Source: an uncultured Collinsella sp. (GTDB lineage: Bacteria; Actinomycetota; Coriobacteriia; Coriobacteriales; Coriobacteriaceae). From it: a stretch of 45,473 nucleotides of DNA. Both the position numbers and the translations under genes were made by a program. The stretch is from positions 1 to 45,473 of the forward strand of contig CALDWI010000057.1 in NCBI GenBank assembly GCA_937923795.1, read 5' to 3'. The notes beneath the pieces were generated by a model. It did no database searches, was not told the origin of the DNA, and was given only the letters and a program-made list of their open reading frames with translations. This document shows, in pieces, positions 24,498-34,119 of the stretch; the stretch's first letter is position 1, and the number at the start of each line of letters is the position of its first letter.

Positions 24498-25157
24498 ATG
24501 AGTCTCTCCGAACTCTGGTCGCTCTATGGCCAGAACTATATCGACGCGCTGCTAGCGACCTGGGGCATGACGCTTGAGTCGTTTGCCATCGCCATGGTGC
24601 TGGCCGTCGCCGTCACCGTGATGCGCGTGTCACCGCTCAAGCCACTGCGCGTCTTTGGCGACCTGTATGTCCAGGTCTTCCGTAACATCCCCGGCATCGC
24701 ACTGCTCATCATCGTCGTCTATGCGCTGCCACCGCTCAAGGTCGTCCTGCCCTACCGCACCTGCGTTATCGTCGCCACGGTCCTTTTGGGCTCGGCCTTT
24801 GGCTCCGAAAACTTTATGAGCGGCATCAACACCGTCGGCGTCGGTCAGGTCGAAGCCGCCCGTTCGCTCGGCATGAGCTTTAACCGTATCCTCGCCAAGA
24901 TCGTAATTCCGCAGGCGCTGCGCTCGAGCGTATTGCCCATGACGAACCTCTTTATCGCCGTCATGCTCACTACCGCCTTGGGCAGCCAGGTGCCGCTTAA
25001 GCCGCAAGAGCTTACCGGCGTGGTGAGCTACATCAACACGCGCTCGCTCGGCGGCGTCGCCGCGTTCTTTATCTCGGCGCTCGGCTACCTGGGCACGGCC
25101 TTTGTAGTGAGCCACATTGGCAACTACATCGATAAGAAGGTGAGGATCCTCCGATGA
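24498..25157 (+). CDS. Amino acid ABC transporter permease 1 (HisMQ/GluC type)
   Basis: The 219-residue integral membrane protein has about five helices. It has the polar-amino-acid permease signature: RVFGDLYVQVFRNIPGIALL near residue 50 and the EAA loop EAARSLGMSFNRILAKIVIPQALR, which contacts the ATPase. The start has GGGAGG five bases upstream. The last codons overlap the next gene by the ATGA arrangement, showing translational coupling. It forms the channel together with the second permease. Confidence 0.92.
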   Translation: MSLSELWSLYGQNYIDALLATWGMTLESFAIAMVLAVAVTVMRVSPLKPLRVFGDLYVQVFRNIPGIALLIIVVYALPPLKVVLPYRTCVIVATVLLGSAFGSENFMSGINTVGVGQVEAARSLGMSFNRILAKIVIPQALRSSVLPMTNLFIAVMLTTALGSQVPLKPQELTGVVSYINTRSLGGVAAFFISALGYLGTAFVVSHIGNYIDKKVRILR

Positions 25158-25987
25158 GCAAGCACTCCACCTCCGCGCTCACCATGCGCGATGCGCTCTA
25201 CGAGGCTCCCGGCCCCAAGATGCGCGCAAAGATTCGCATCGGCACCGCCATTTCGCTCGTTGCTGTAGCGGCGCTCCTCGCCGTCGTACTGCAGCGCTTT
25301 TATGTGACCGGTCAGCTTTCGGTCCACTATTGGTATTTCTTTACGCACCTCACCACCTGGAAGTTCTTACTTGCCGGCTTTGAGGGCACCGTTAAAGTCG
25401 CACTCACCGCCGGCGCCATCGCGCTGGTACTGGGCTTAGGCCTTATGCTCGGCCGCACCAGCGACATCAAGCCGCTGCAGCTGGTCTGCCGCGTGCTCAC
25501 CGATTTCTTCCGCGGCGTGCCGAGCCTGCTGTTCATCTACTTCTTCTTTTTGGTGCTGCCCCAGTACAAGATCGCGCTACCGTCGTTTTGGATGCTCACG
25601 CTTCCCGTCGCGCTCGCCGCAGCCGGCGTACTCGCCGAGATCTTCCGCGCCGGCGTCAACGCCGTGCCGCGCGGCCAGGTCGAGGCGGCCCAGGCGCTCG
25701 GTCTCTCCAAGGCCAAAATCACCTTTAAAATCGTGTTGCCGCAGGCTATTCGGTTTATCATTCCGTCGTTGATTTCGCAGCTTGTGGTCGTAGTCAAAGA
25801 CACCACCGTCGCCTACGTGGTGAGCTACCCTGACCTCATGCAAAATGCCCGCGTGCTCATTACCAACTACGACGCCCTCGTGTCGGTCTACCTGGTAATC
25901 GCGGCCATCTACATCCTCATCAACGTCGCGATCAACAAGGCCGCTGTCTATGTTTCGCACAAGACCGGCGCGACCATCATCCGCTAA
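25154..25987 (+). CDS. Amino acid ABC transporter permease 2 (HisMQ/GluD type)
   Basis: The 277-residue integral membrane protein has an N-terminal cytoplasmic extension of about 30 residues before the first helix. It has TDFFRGVPSLLFIYFFF and the EAA loop (EAAQALGLSKAKITFKIVLPQAIR). The longer N-terminus is typical of the GluD-like partner. It is coupled to permease 1 by a four-base overlap and followed after 36 bp by the ATPase gene. Confidence 0.92.
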   Translation: MSKHSTSALTMRDALYEAPGPKMRAKIRIGTAISLVAVAALLAVVLQRFYVTGQLSVHYWYFFTHLTTWKFLLAGFEGTVKVALTAGAIALVLGLGLMLGRTSDIKPLQLVCRVLTDFFRGVPSLLFIYFFFLVLPQYKIALPSFWMLTLPVALAAAGVLAEIFRAGVNAVPRGQVEAAQALGLSKAKITFKIVLPQAIRFIIPSLISQLVVVVKDTTVAYVVSYPDLMQNARVLITNYDALVSVYLVIAAIYILINVAINKAAVYVSHKTGATIIR

Positions 25988-26023
25988 CGCTTTACCATTT
26001 CGAGTCATAAGGAGCCGAGCACC

Positions 26024-26788
<765 letters not shown>

Positions 26789-26799
26789 CCCAATTGCCA

Positions 26800-26834
26800 C
26801 GCGGGGCAAATTCATCAGTAACATTTGCCCCGCG
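26800..26834. terminator. Hairpin after the importer ATPase gene
   Basis: CGCGGGGCAAA (26800-26810) pairs perfectly with TTTGCCCCGCG (26824-26834), without a T tract. It may be a weak terminator or an mRNA-end stabiliser before the C26 gene. Confidence 0.5.
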
Positions 26835-26876
26835 CCACCCCAGCACCATGTCCACCCGGATTCGAAAGCCGCACCC

Positions 26877-27686
26877 ATGATCGGAACCCGCACCTCATCG
26901 TCCTACACCCCGCACGTCGACGTCGCCCCCGCCGACCGCCCACTCATCCTCGTCGCACCGCGCTGGGAAGAGGCAGAGCCGTTTTTAACCGAGATGCTCT
27001 CCCCCAACGAGGAAATCGCAAGTGTCTTTGTCGATGCCATCCTTGCCGCTGGCGGCCTGCCGCTGCAGATGTCCATCACCGAGGACATTGAGGTCATCCG
27101 TCATTACGTCGATATCGCCGACGGCATCGCCATTCCCGGCGGCCCCGATGTCAATCCCAAACGTTGGGGCGATGATCGACCCTACGACCCCACCCTCTGC
27201 TGCGAGATCCGCGATAGCTTTGAGTTTAAGCTGGTCGGCGAGGTGCTCCGCGCCAAAAAGCCGCTCTTTACCACCTGCCGCGGCACGCAGCTGCTCAACG
27301 TCGCCACCGGCGGCACGCTGTGCATGGACGTGCCGAGCCTGGGTGCTCGCGAGGGCCGCACGCAGTGGCGCCATACCCACGTGCTCAACGACCCCGTGCA
27401 TCCCGTCGAGGTCGTACCGGGCTCGCTGCTGGAACGCGCGGTTGGCGGGCACAGGCTGATCCAGACCAACTCCGCACACCACTGCTGCGTCGACCGTCTG
27501 GGTAAAAGCACGCGCTTGGTCGCCAAAGCAACCGACGGCGTTCCCGAGTGCATCGAAGTCGAAGGCCAGCCATTCTGCCTGGGCGTACAATGGCATCCTG
27601 AGTACACGTGGAAGACGCTCGAGGCCGACTTTAACCTCTGGAAGTCGTTTGTCGAGGCGGCAGCCAAGGTCAAGCAGGCCCGCTAG
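26877..27686 (+). CDS. Gamma-glutamyl-gamma-aminobutyrate hydrolase family (peptidase C26)
   Basis: The 269-residue glutamine-amidotransferase-like enzyme has the nucleophile elbow FTTCRGTQLLNV (Cys134) and the catalytic pair in VQWHPEY (His240, Glu242). It also has IPGGPDVNP, typical of PuuD-like class I hydrolases. These enzymes cut gamma-glutamyl amide bonds, for example gamma-Glu-GABA, and act in the cytoplasm. It follows the amino acid importer on the same strand, separated by a hairpin. The pair may import and use a gamma-glutamyl compound or its product, which is inference. The start has only a weak ribosome binding site. No better start is visible in frame. Confidence 0.88.
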   Translation: MIGTRTSSSYTPHVDVAPADRPLILVAPRWEEAEPFLTEMLSPNEEIASVFVDAILAAGGLPLQMSITEDIEVIRHYVDIADGIAIPGGPDVNPKRWGDDRPYDPTLCCEIRDSFEFKLVGEVLRAKKPLFTTCRGTQLLNVATGGTLCMDVPSLGAREGRTQWRHTHVLNDPVHPVEVVPGSLLERAVGGHRLIQTNSAHHCCVDRLGKSTRLVAKATDGVPECIEVEGQPFCLGVQWHPEYTWKTLEADFNLWKSFVEAAAKVKQAR

Positions 27687-27709
27687 CTCGCAAACCACAA
27701 AACAGATAA

Positions 27710-27750
27710 GGGCGCCCCGCCGGCCACATGGTCCGGCGGGGCGCCCTTTT
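27710..27750 (+). terminator. Strong terminator of the importer/C26 unit
   Basis: A perfect 14-bp stem, GGGCGCCCCGCCGG (27710-27723) with its complement (27733-27746), is followed by TTTT. Confidence 0.93.
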
Positions 27751-27791
27751 ACCTATATGTAGCCGGCAAGCAGCCCAAGGCTCGCAAGCTC

Positions 27792-28147
27792 TTATTCAGC
27801 CGCCTCGCGCAGGGCCGACAACGTGGCCGCATATTGCTGCTGCAACGCATGCATTCCCTCGCGAGCGCCATCAACGGTATCGGCGCCGCGCAGCGCCTCG
27901 GTCACCACGACCGCCGGCTCGTACAGATTATCGAATCCCAGGTTCTGGCTCACGCCCTTGAGCGTGTGCGCTGCCATAAACGCACCTTCGGCGTCTCCTG
28001 CCGCCATGGCGGCCTCCAGCTTGTCCATGCTCTCGTCATCCAAAAACTTGAGGGCAAAGGGGCAAGCATTTCCCCGCCCATCAGCCGAGCGCACGCGTCT
28101 TCATAATTAGCGCCGATCTTCTCATACGCCTCACGCATGGAAATCAT
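27792..28147 (-). pseudogene. Hpt-domain phosphotransfer protein with frameshift
   Basis: Translation from ATG at 28147 (AAAGGAG ten bases upstream) gives MISMREAYEKIGANYEDACA followed by RLMGGEMLA, the normal start of a small Hpt protein. The frame then leaves the family near 28055-28064. The rest (FALKFLDDESMDKLEAAMAA, then AHTLKGVSQNLGF with the phosphorylatable His) lies in another frame to the stop at 27792. One base is missing relative to an intact gene. With it restored the product is about 118 residues, usual for stand-alone Hpt proteins. These shuttle phosphate between histidine kinases and response regulators. It follows the REC/HD-GYP gene after 24 bp and would be its natural partner. 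Confidence 0.75.
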
Positions 28148-28171
28148 GGATTAAAAACTCCTTTGGTCAAA

Positions 28172-30052
28172 CTAAATCGTAGGAAACGCGACGACATCGG
28201 CGGGGCGCGCCAATGTCTCGGCAATTTGGTCTTGCACCTCGAGCAAACAGTCGAGCAGCAACGGGTTAAAGGTGCCGCACTTACCGTCCAGAACCATCTT
28301 GATCGCTTCCTCGTGCGGGATAGCGTCCTTGTACACGCGCACGCTCGTCAGGGCATCGTACACGTCGGCCACCGAAACCACCTGTGCGGCAATGGGAATT
28401 TCGTCGCCCTTAAGGCCATCGGGATAACCCTTGCCGTCCCAGCGCTCGTGGTGCCAACGCGCGATCTGGTACGCATATTCCATAAGCGCATTACCGACGT
28501 GATGGCGGCCCAGCTCAAGCAGCATGTCGGCGCCGATCGTGGTATGCGTCTTCATAATCTCGAACTCCTCGGGCGTAAGGCGTCCGGGCTTGTTGAGAAT
28601 CGCATCGTCAATCGACATCTTGCCGATATCGTGCAGCGCCGAAGCCAGGGCGATCGTGGAGCGTTCCTCATTGTCGAGGGAGATCGTGTCGCTACGCCGG
28701 ACCAGACAGCCAAGCAGCAGCTCGGTCAGCTTCTCGATGTTCGTAACGTGCCTGCCGCTCTCGCCGTTGCGAAGCTCCATGACGCCGGCCATGATGTCGA
28801 TGAGCATGCGACTGTTCTTGACGCGCTCGTTGTACTGCTGGGACAGCAGGTTCGTCAGGCGGCGCTGTTTGGCGTATAGGCGGATGGTGTTGCTTACACG
28901 GCGGCGCACGACACGGGAGTCAAACGGGCGGTTGATATAGTCCGAGGCACCCAGCTCGTACGCGCGCAGAACCACATCGTCGGATTCTTCGCTCGAAATC
29001 ATGATGACAGGCAGATTGTCAACAACCGATCGGCGCGACAGATCGGCCAGTACCTCAAAGCCGCTCACGCCCGGCAGGACAATGTCCAGCAGCACGAGCG
29101 ACAACTCATCGCCATAGCGGTCGACCATATCGAGCGCCGTACGACCGTTGTCGGCCTCGAGGATGCAATACTCGTCCTTGAGCATCTCGTTGAGAATGGC
29201 TCGGTTCATCTCGGAGTCATCAACAATAAGCACCAAAGGCTTTTCGCTTTGGAAGGCTTCGATGGAATCGGCATCGGTCACGACCGTACCGGCTTTTGCC
29301 TTAGCGCGGCTCAATAACTGGACAGCGCGGCCAACTCCCTCATCGACCGTCTCGCCATGAATGCGAACGCCACCAACACATGCCGTCAAGCTCACGTACT
29401 CATGGCCCGGAACAATCGTGGAATGAACGGCATCGGACACCTGATGCAGGCGACGGGTGAAGTCATCGGAGGGAATATTGGGCATGACGACCACAAACTT
29501 GTCGCAGCCATAGCGCACAAGCTCGTCAGTCGAACGAATTCCGCTGCGTATGGCTGTCGCCACAGCACCGAGCGCAAGGTCGCCGGCATGACGGCCACAC
29601 GTATCGTTGAAGACCCTAAAATCATCAAGGTCGATCACCGCAACGCCGGCATTCATGCGGGCGCTACGGAGCTTTTCCTCGTAATATCGGCGATTGCGCA
29701 CGCTCGTCAGCACGTCGGTGTAGACAAGGTCCTCTTCTGCAGCCTCTTGCTCATCGATCGGACGCACCATCAGCAGGACGTGAGGCTCGCCCTCGACCTT
29801 CAGAGGGCGCAGGCGAGCGCGGTACTCGGTACCATCATTGAGCAGCTGCTCCGATACATCATCGGAACCTGCCAAGGCCTCAAGACTTGCCTGACGCAGA
29901 CAAGGGCACCGATTGCCGGCGAGCAGGCAGTTAGGCTCGCTCTTAATCTGATCGGCCGACAGCAAACGCACCACGGGGTAGGTCTTCGCGACGCGGGCGA
30001 CCTCAGCGGCAGCCTCCTCGTCGGTTAGATTGACCTCGTGATTATTGAGCAT
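28172..30052 (-). CDS. GGDEF-like/REC/HD-GYP signalling protein
   Basis: The 626-residue cytoplasmic protein has, in order, an N-terminal sensor-like part with a Cys cluster (NCLLAGNRCPC, residues 41-51) and a diguanylate-cyclase-like domain at about 105-262. A response-regulator receiver follows at about 272-390 (VLIVDDSEMNR; phosphoacceptor D323 in LLDIVLPG). Last is an HD-GYP domain at about 415-610 (LHDIGKMSIDDAILNKPG and WHHERWDGKGYPDGLKG). The cyclase site reads YGCDKF instead of GGDEF, so it is almost certainly inactive for synthesis, while the HD-GYP residues are intact. It should hydrolyse cyclic dinucleotides when its receiver is phosphorylated. The receiver in the middle is unusual. 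The Hpt gene follows directly. Confidence 0.9.
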   Translation of the reverse strand: MLNNHEVNLTDEEAAAEVARVAKTYPVVRLLSADQIKSEPNCLLAGNRCPCLRQASLEALAGSDDVSEQLLNDGTEYRARLRPLKVEGEPHVLLMVRPIDEQEAAEEDLVYTDVLTSVRNRRYYEEKLRSARMNAGVAVIDLDDFRVFNDTCGRHAGDLALGAVATAIRSGIRSTDELVRYGCDKFVVVMPNIPSDDFTRRLHQVSDAVHSTIVPGHEYVSLTACVGGVRIHGETVDEGVGRAVQLLSRAKAKAGTVVTDADSIEAFQSEKPLVLIVDDSEMNRAILNEMLKDEYCILEADNGRTALDMVDRYGDELSLVLLDIVLPGVSGFEVLADLSRRSVVDNLPVIMISSEESDDVVLRAYELGASDYINRPFDSRVVRRRVSNTIRLYAKQRRLTNLLSQQYNERVKNSRMLIDIMAGVMELRNGESGRHVTNIEKLTELLLGCLVRRSDTISLDNEERSTIALASALHDIGKMSIDDAILNKPGRLTPEEFEIMKTHTTIGADMLLELGRHHVGNALMEYAYQIARWHHERWDGKGYPDGLKGDEIPIAAQVVSVADVYDALTSVRVYKDAIPHEEAIKMVLDGKCGTFNPLLLDCLLEVQDQIAETLARPADVVAFPTI

Positions 30053-30263
30053 ATGGGGCCCCTTCTATCGTTACGCACGGCAACGGTGCATATCAATTGG
30101 TACAAGGGTAACATCTAACAGCTGAAGATAAACGCGCGATTATCGTTACATTTTTATGACCTGGCAAACGGCGGTGATGGAGCCGCGGGCGCGTGGTTAT
30201 TGGCGCATTCGTTAACAATGACGAAACGCTAACAGCCCCTCTCCCCGCAGGTCATCGAGCGTG

Positions 30264-31061
30264 CTAACGCTCCAAGACATCGCGAACGGCGTTTGCCGCC
30301 GTAACGGGGCGATCGCGCAGACCGTTATGCGCGCCCGGGATCGTCACAAGGGGGCAATCGAGATATTCGGCAGCCGCTCGCGTGCCAGCCTCGCGGGGCG
30401 TATCGACCGAAAGCTCGCCGAGAAGCACAGCAGCAACGGACTTCGATGCGCAGACACTATCCCAATTGGGAACGTAAGTCATATTTGTTCCATATTCGTT
30501 CGCCATAAAGCAACGACCATTGCGCAGGGCATGCTTGGCTTCCGCTTCGGTCGTCCCAGGAGCCTCGGGGTCCAAGTCGCCGAGAGCTCCCAAGAAAAGC
30601 CGAAGCGCCCTTGAAACCTTTCCAGCCGCAATCATATCGAGCAAAATCGGAGCCGCGCCCATGCCGACGCCTTCGGCCGACACAGCCGGCTCATGCAGAA
30701 TCGCACGGGCGACGAGATGGGGTTCGATGCGAAGAAGCTCCAGCGCCACCAACGTACCGGCGCTGTGCGCAAGCACATTTGTCGGAGCGCCAACGTGTTC
30801 GATCACGGCCTGCAGGTCGGCGGCCTGAGCGGCAAGATCATAGCTGCCGTCTGCCGCTTCGCTGCTGCCGCCACAGCCGCGGCGGTCGTAGGCAATTACG
30901 CGGTAGTTGTGACTGAGCTCACATGCAATGCCGTCGAAAAATGTGCCGTCGACACAAGCGCCGTGCACGCACACCAAGGCAGGAGTATCAGGCGACACAT
31001 CCGGGCCGGCATATTCGCGACAGGCAATCGTGGTGCCCGCATTCTCGACCGTAAAATCCAT
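30264..31061 (-). CDS. Alpha/beta hydrolase
   Basis: The 265-residue protein has an alpha/beta-hydrolase fold, with the oxyanion-hole region LVCVHGACVDGTFF, then VIAYDRRGCGGSS and the nucleophile elbow VLAHSAGTLVAL (Ser100). The catalytic His is near the C-terminus (PGAHNGLRD, about His245), with an Asp probably near residue 220. No signal peptide is seen. Esterase, lipase or C-C hydrolase activity is possible, and the substrate is unknown. The start is preceded by GGGGGC. It is a single-gene unit, divergent from the radical SAM gene. Confidence 0.85.
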   Translation of the reverse strand: MDFTVENAGTTIACREYAGPDVSPDTPALVCVHGACVDGTFFDGIACELSHNYRVIAYDRRGCGGSSEAADGSYDLAAQAADLQAVIEHVGAPTNVLAHSAGTLVALELLRIEPHLVARAILHEPAVSAEGVGMGAAPILLDMIAAGKVSRALRLFLGALGDLDPEAPGTTEAEAKHALRNGRCFMANEYGTNMTYVPNWDSVCASKSVAAVLLGELSVDTPREAGTRAAAEYLDCPLVTIPGAHNGLRDRPVTAANAVRDVLER

Positions 31062-31286
31062 GTTGTGCCCCCATCATCAACGCCCATCCAGTTGCGCGTC
31101 AGTACGGCTGGATAGACCCGCATTTCTTTACGCCTTGTTAACAGATTAACTTTACCCGACCCGAGGCTTTTCATGACACGGCATAATGAGCGACGTGAAA
31201 AAACGAAACTTGTAAAGCAAGAGCCCGCACCCTGCTTTGGAGCCGATGCTATGCTTAGGCACAATTGTCTTGAGGAGCATATGCCT

Positions 31287-32063
31287 ATGTCTACGTTTTT
31301 GAATGCCAGCCCCATCTTTGGGCCCGTTCGCAGCCGTCGCCTTGGTCTCTCGCTCGGCGTCAACATGATGCCGGCCAGCGGCAAAATCTGCACGTTCGAC
31401 TGCATTTACTGCGAAAACGGCCTCAACGCCGAGCGCCCCTGTCACGAGCCGTACAACACAGCTGCCGTGGTACTCGACGCGCTCGAGGCAAAGCTGCGCG
31501 AGATGGCAACCGAGGGCGAACTTCCCGATGTGATCACCTTCGCAGGCAACGGCGAGCCCACCGCCGCACCGGAGTTTCCGCAGGCCATCGCCGGCGCCGT
31601 CGCGCTGCGCAACGAGCTTGCCCCAAACTCCAAAATCGCCGTGCTCTCCAACGGTACGCGCGCCGACCGCCCCGAGGTGCACGATGCGCTCATGATGGTC
31701 GACGACAACATCCTCAAGCTCGATACGGTCGATCCGGCATTTATCCAGCTGCTCGACCAGCCTGTTGGCCCCTACGACGTCGAGCACCAGATTGAGACGT
31801 TCGCAAGCTTTGACGGTCACGTTATTATCCAGACGATCTTTTTGACCGGTGAGTATCTGGGCAAGCCCATCGACAACACCGGCGAGGAGTACGTTGCCCC
31901 CTGGCTCGCGGCACTTGAGCGCATTCGCCCACAAGAAGCGACCATCTACACGGTGGCTCGCGAGACGCCGGTCGCCGGCCTTGCCAAAGCGGCGCCTGAG
32001 GTGCTCGACGCCATTGCCGCGCGCGTGCGCGCCATCGGCATTCCCTGCCAGGTGAGCTACTAG
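31287..32063 (+). CDS. Radical SAM protein (COG0731-like)
   Basis: The 258-residue product has the cluster motif CTFDCIYC (Cys35, Cys39, Cys42), which fits CxxxCxxC for a SAM-bound [4Fe-4S] cluster. VITFAGNGEPTAAPEF corresponds to the GGE-like SAM-binding loop and IAVLSNGT to the next strand. The N-terminus (NASPIFGPVRSRRLGLSLGV) is typical of the small radical SAM family related to Fe-S oxidoreductase COG0731, whose bacterial function is unclear. GAGGAGC precedes both ATG 31281 and ATG 31287. I chose the latter for spacing. Confidence 0.85.
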   Translation: MSTFLNASPIFGPVRSRRLGLSLGVNMMPASGKICTFDCIYCENGLNAERPCHEPYNTAAVVLDALEAKLREMATEGELPDVITFAGNGEPTAAPEFPQAIAGAVALRNELAPNSKIAVLSNGTRADRPEVHDALMMVDDNILKLDTVDPAFIQLLDQPVGPYDVEHQIETFASFDGHVIIQTIFLTGEYLGKPIDNTGEEYVAPWLAALERIRPQEATIYTVARETPVAGLAKAAPEVLDAIAARVRAIGIPCQVSY

Positions 32064-32118
32064 CGCGCAGCTGCCCTGTGAGTGGGCTATACTAGCTGCG
32101 AATGAAAGGAAGTTAGCC

Positions 32119-33006
32119 ATGTTTGACAATAGACCCGTGCCTGGCCGCAACGACGCTTGCTGGTGCGGCAGCGGCAAAAAATATAAGAAATGCCATAGCG
32201 CCTTTGATGAGCGCCTTGAGCGCCTGTGGGAAGAGGGCTGGGAGGTCCTGCCCCGCACGCTCTACAAGACGCCCACCGATATCGAGGGCATCAAGCGCTC
32301 GGCCGCTATCAACGTGGGCGTGCTCGATTACGTAGGCGAACACATCGCCGCGGGCATGACCACCAACCAGATTGACCAGATGATCTACGACTACACCGTC
32401 GAGCACGGTGGCACGCCGGCCGACCTCAACTACGAGGGCTATCCCAAGAGCGTGTGCACCTCGATCAACGACGTGGTCTGCCACGGTATCCCCTGCGATG
32501 CGGATGTGCTGCACGAGGGCGACATCATCAATGTGGACTGTTCCACAATCCTAGACGGCTACTTTAGCGACTCGAGCCGCATGTTCTGCATCGGTGAGGT
32601 CTCTGCCGAGCGCCAGCGCCTGGTCGACGTCACCCGCGCCAGCGTGGAGGCGGGTCTGGCGGCCGTCAAGCCATGGCTGCCGCTGTCCGTTATGGCCGAG
32701 GCCGTGCAAAAGACGGTCGAGGACGCCGGTTTTAGCGTGGTGCGCGAATACGGCGGGCACGGCATCGGTAAGGAGTTCCACGAGGACCCGTTTGTGGGCT
32801 TTACCACCGAGGCACCCGATGTGGACACCATCATGGCCCCGGGCATGGTCTTCACCATCGAGCCCATGGTCAATGCCGGAGCGCCCGACATCAAGATCAG
32901 CAAGGGTGACGGTTGGTGCGTGCGCACCAAGGACGGCAGCGATTCGGCTCAGTGCGAGGTACAGCTCGTAGTGACCGAGGATGGCTACGAGCTGCTGAGC
33001 TGGTAG
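32119..33006 (+). CDS. map: Type I methionine aminopeptidase with N-terminal SEC-C zinc motif
   Basis: The 295-residue enzyme removes the initiator Met from nascent proteins. Residues 12-26 (DACWCGSGKKYKKCH) are a SEC-C-type zinc motif (C14, C16, C25, H26), a known N-terminal extension that may help ribosome docking. The catalytic pita-bread domain has GYPKSVCTSINDVVCHGIP, INVDCSTILDGYFSDSSRMF with the two metal Asp residues, EYGGHGIGKEFHEDP with the metal His, FTIEPMVNAG and the final Glu in AQCEVQLVVTEDG. The start has AAAGGAAG six bases upstream. A strong terminator follows. Confidence 0.95.
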   Translation: MFDNRPVPGRNDACWCGSGKKYKKCHSAFDERLERLWEEGWEVLPRTLYKTPTDIEGIKRSAAINVGVLDYVGEHIAAGMTTNQIDQMIYDYTVEHGGTPADLNYEGYPKSVCTSINDVVCHGIPCDADVLHEGDIINVDCSTILDGYFSDSSRMFCIGEVSAERQRLVDVTRASVEAGLAAVKPWLPLSVMAEAVQKTVEDAGFSVVREYGGHGIGKEFHEDPFVGFTTEAPDVDTIMAPGMVFTIEPMVNAGAPDIKISKGDGWCVRTKDGSDSAQCEVQLVVTEDGYELLSW

Positions 33007-33015
33007 CTGTAGATG

Positions 33016-33066
33016 CGCCGGGCTTCGCGATGGATATGTTAACCATCGCGAAGCCCGGCGTTTTAT
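33016..33066 (+). terminator. Terminator of map
   Basis: A perfect 18-bp stem (33016-33033 with 33043-33060; arm CGCCGGGCTTCGCGATGG) is followed by TTTTATTT. Confidence 0.95.
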
Positions 33067-33074
33067 TTGAACGT

Positions 33075-33124
33075 TTTGCCTGATAAAACATGCCAAAATA
33101 AATCTGTCCCCTTTTGGCAGGTTG
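33075..33124. repeat. Dispersed palindrome, AAAACCTGCC family, copy 2
   Basis: Reads TGATAAAACATGCCAAAATA, then AATCTGTCCCCTTTTGGCAG and GTT. It lies between the map terminator and the start of the 2-hydroxyacid dehydrogenase gene. Confidence 0.75.
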
Positions 33125-33141
33125 GGCGGAGAGGACTGCTT

Positions 33142-34077
33142 GTGAACATCCTGGTTTTGTTGCCTGTCAACGACCGCCATCGCGCAATTCTTGAGTCGAG
33201 TGCTCCGGGCGAGGACTTTATCTACACGAGCTCCGACGCCGCCACACATGAACAGGTCGCCGATGCCGACGTGATCTTGGGCAACATTGACCCTGCCCTG
33301 CTTACCGCGTGCAAGCACCTCCAGCTGTTGCAATTGCAGACCGCCGGCTATGACGACTACCTTGCCGCCGGCACCGTACCAGCCGACGCCAAACTGTCTT
33401 GCTCGGTGGGCGCCTACGGTCAGGCCGTAAGCGAGCACATGTTTGCCATGGTTCTTTCTATGATGAAGCGCCTGCCCGGCTATCACGACTTGCAGCGCGA
33501 GCATCGCTGGGAGGATTTGGGGCCGGTTACCTCGCTTAAAAATGCCAACGTGCTGGTGCTGGGCGCAGGCGATATCGGCGGCCACTTTGCCACGCTCTGC
33601 CGCAGCATGGGCGCACACGTCCGCGGCATCAAGCGCCATCCGCTCGTCTACCCCATTGTATTTGAGGACATGGACGGCATGGATGCCCTGTCTGAGCGCC
33701 TGGCCGAGGCCGATGTCGTCGCATCCTTTATGCCCAGCACACCCGAGACCCGCGGCCTGGCGAACGCCGAGTTCTTCGCCGCGATGAAGCCGGGCGCCTT
33801 CTTTGCCAACGGCGGCCGCGGCGATCTTGTGGTTGCCGACGATCTGGTTGCCGCTCTTGAGTCCGGACACCTTGCCGGCGCCGCGGTCGACGTCACCGAC
33901 CCCGAGCCGCTGCCTGATACAAGCCCCCTGTGGGATGCGCCCAACATGCTCATCACACCGCATATCTCGGGCTGGTTCCACTTGGAGGCTACGCTCAACA
34001 ATGTGGTCGACATTGCCGCGGAGAATCTGCGTCACCTGCAGGCAGGCGAGACCCTGCGCTGCTGGATCGAACATTAA
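33142..34077 (+). CDS. D-isomer-specific 2-hydroxyacid dehydrogenase
   Basis: The GTG at 33142 (GGAGAGGA seven bases upstream) is preferred. The longer frame from 33067 would be read through a repeat element. The 311-residue product has a Rossmann motif VLVLGAGDIGGHFATLCRSM, the catalytic Arg region FANGGRGDLVVADDL, the Glu region VDVTDPEPLPDTSPLW and the catalytic His in NMLITPHISGW. The enzyme reduces a 2-keto acid with NAD(P)H in the cytoplasm. The sequence cannot tell which one. It stands alone with its own terminator. Confidence 0.9.
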   Translation: MNILVLLPVNDRHRAILESSAPGEDFIYTSSDAATHEQVADADVILGNIDPALLTACKHLQLLQLQTAGYDDYLAAGTVPADAKLSCSVGAYGQAVSEHMFAMVLSMMKRLPGYHDLQREHRWEDLGPVTSLKNANVLVLGAGDIGGHFATLCRSMGAHVRGIKRHPLVYPIVFEDMDGMDALSERLAEADVVASFMPSTPETRGLANAEFFAAMKPGAFFANGGRGDLVVADDLVAALESGHLAGAAVDVTDPEPLPDTSPLWDAPNMLITPHISGWFHLEATLNNVVDIAAENLRHLQAGETLRCWIEH

Positions 34078-34079
34078 GA

Positions 34080-34106
34080 ATTACGCCGTTTTACAAACGG
34101 CGTAAT
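34080..34106 (+). terminator. Hairpin after the 2-hydroxyacid dehydrogenase
   Basis: TTACGCCGTTT (34081-34091) pairs with AAACGGCGTAA (34095-34105). The adjoining T run is short. Confidence 0.6.
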
Positions 34107-34119
34107 GAGCCGACGCTGC

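Noticed and set aside
33067..33141. Longer N-terminus for the 2-hydroxyacid dehydrogenase
   Set aside because: These codons lie in a dispersed palindrome. The GTG at 33142 has a proper ribosome binding site and gives the usual family start.
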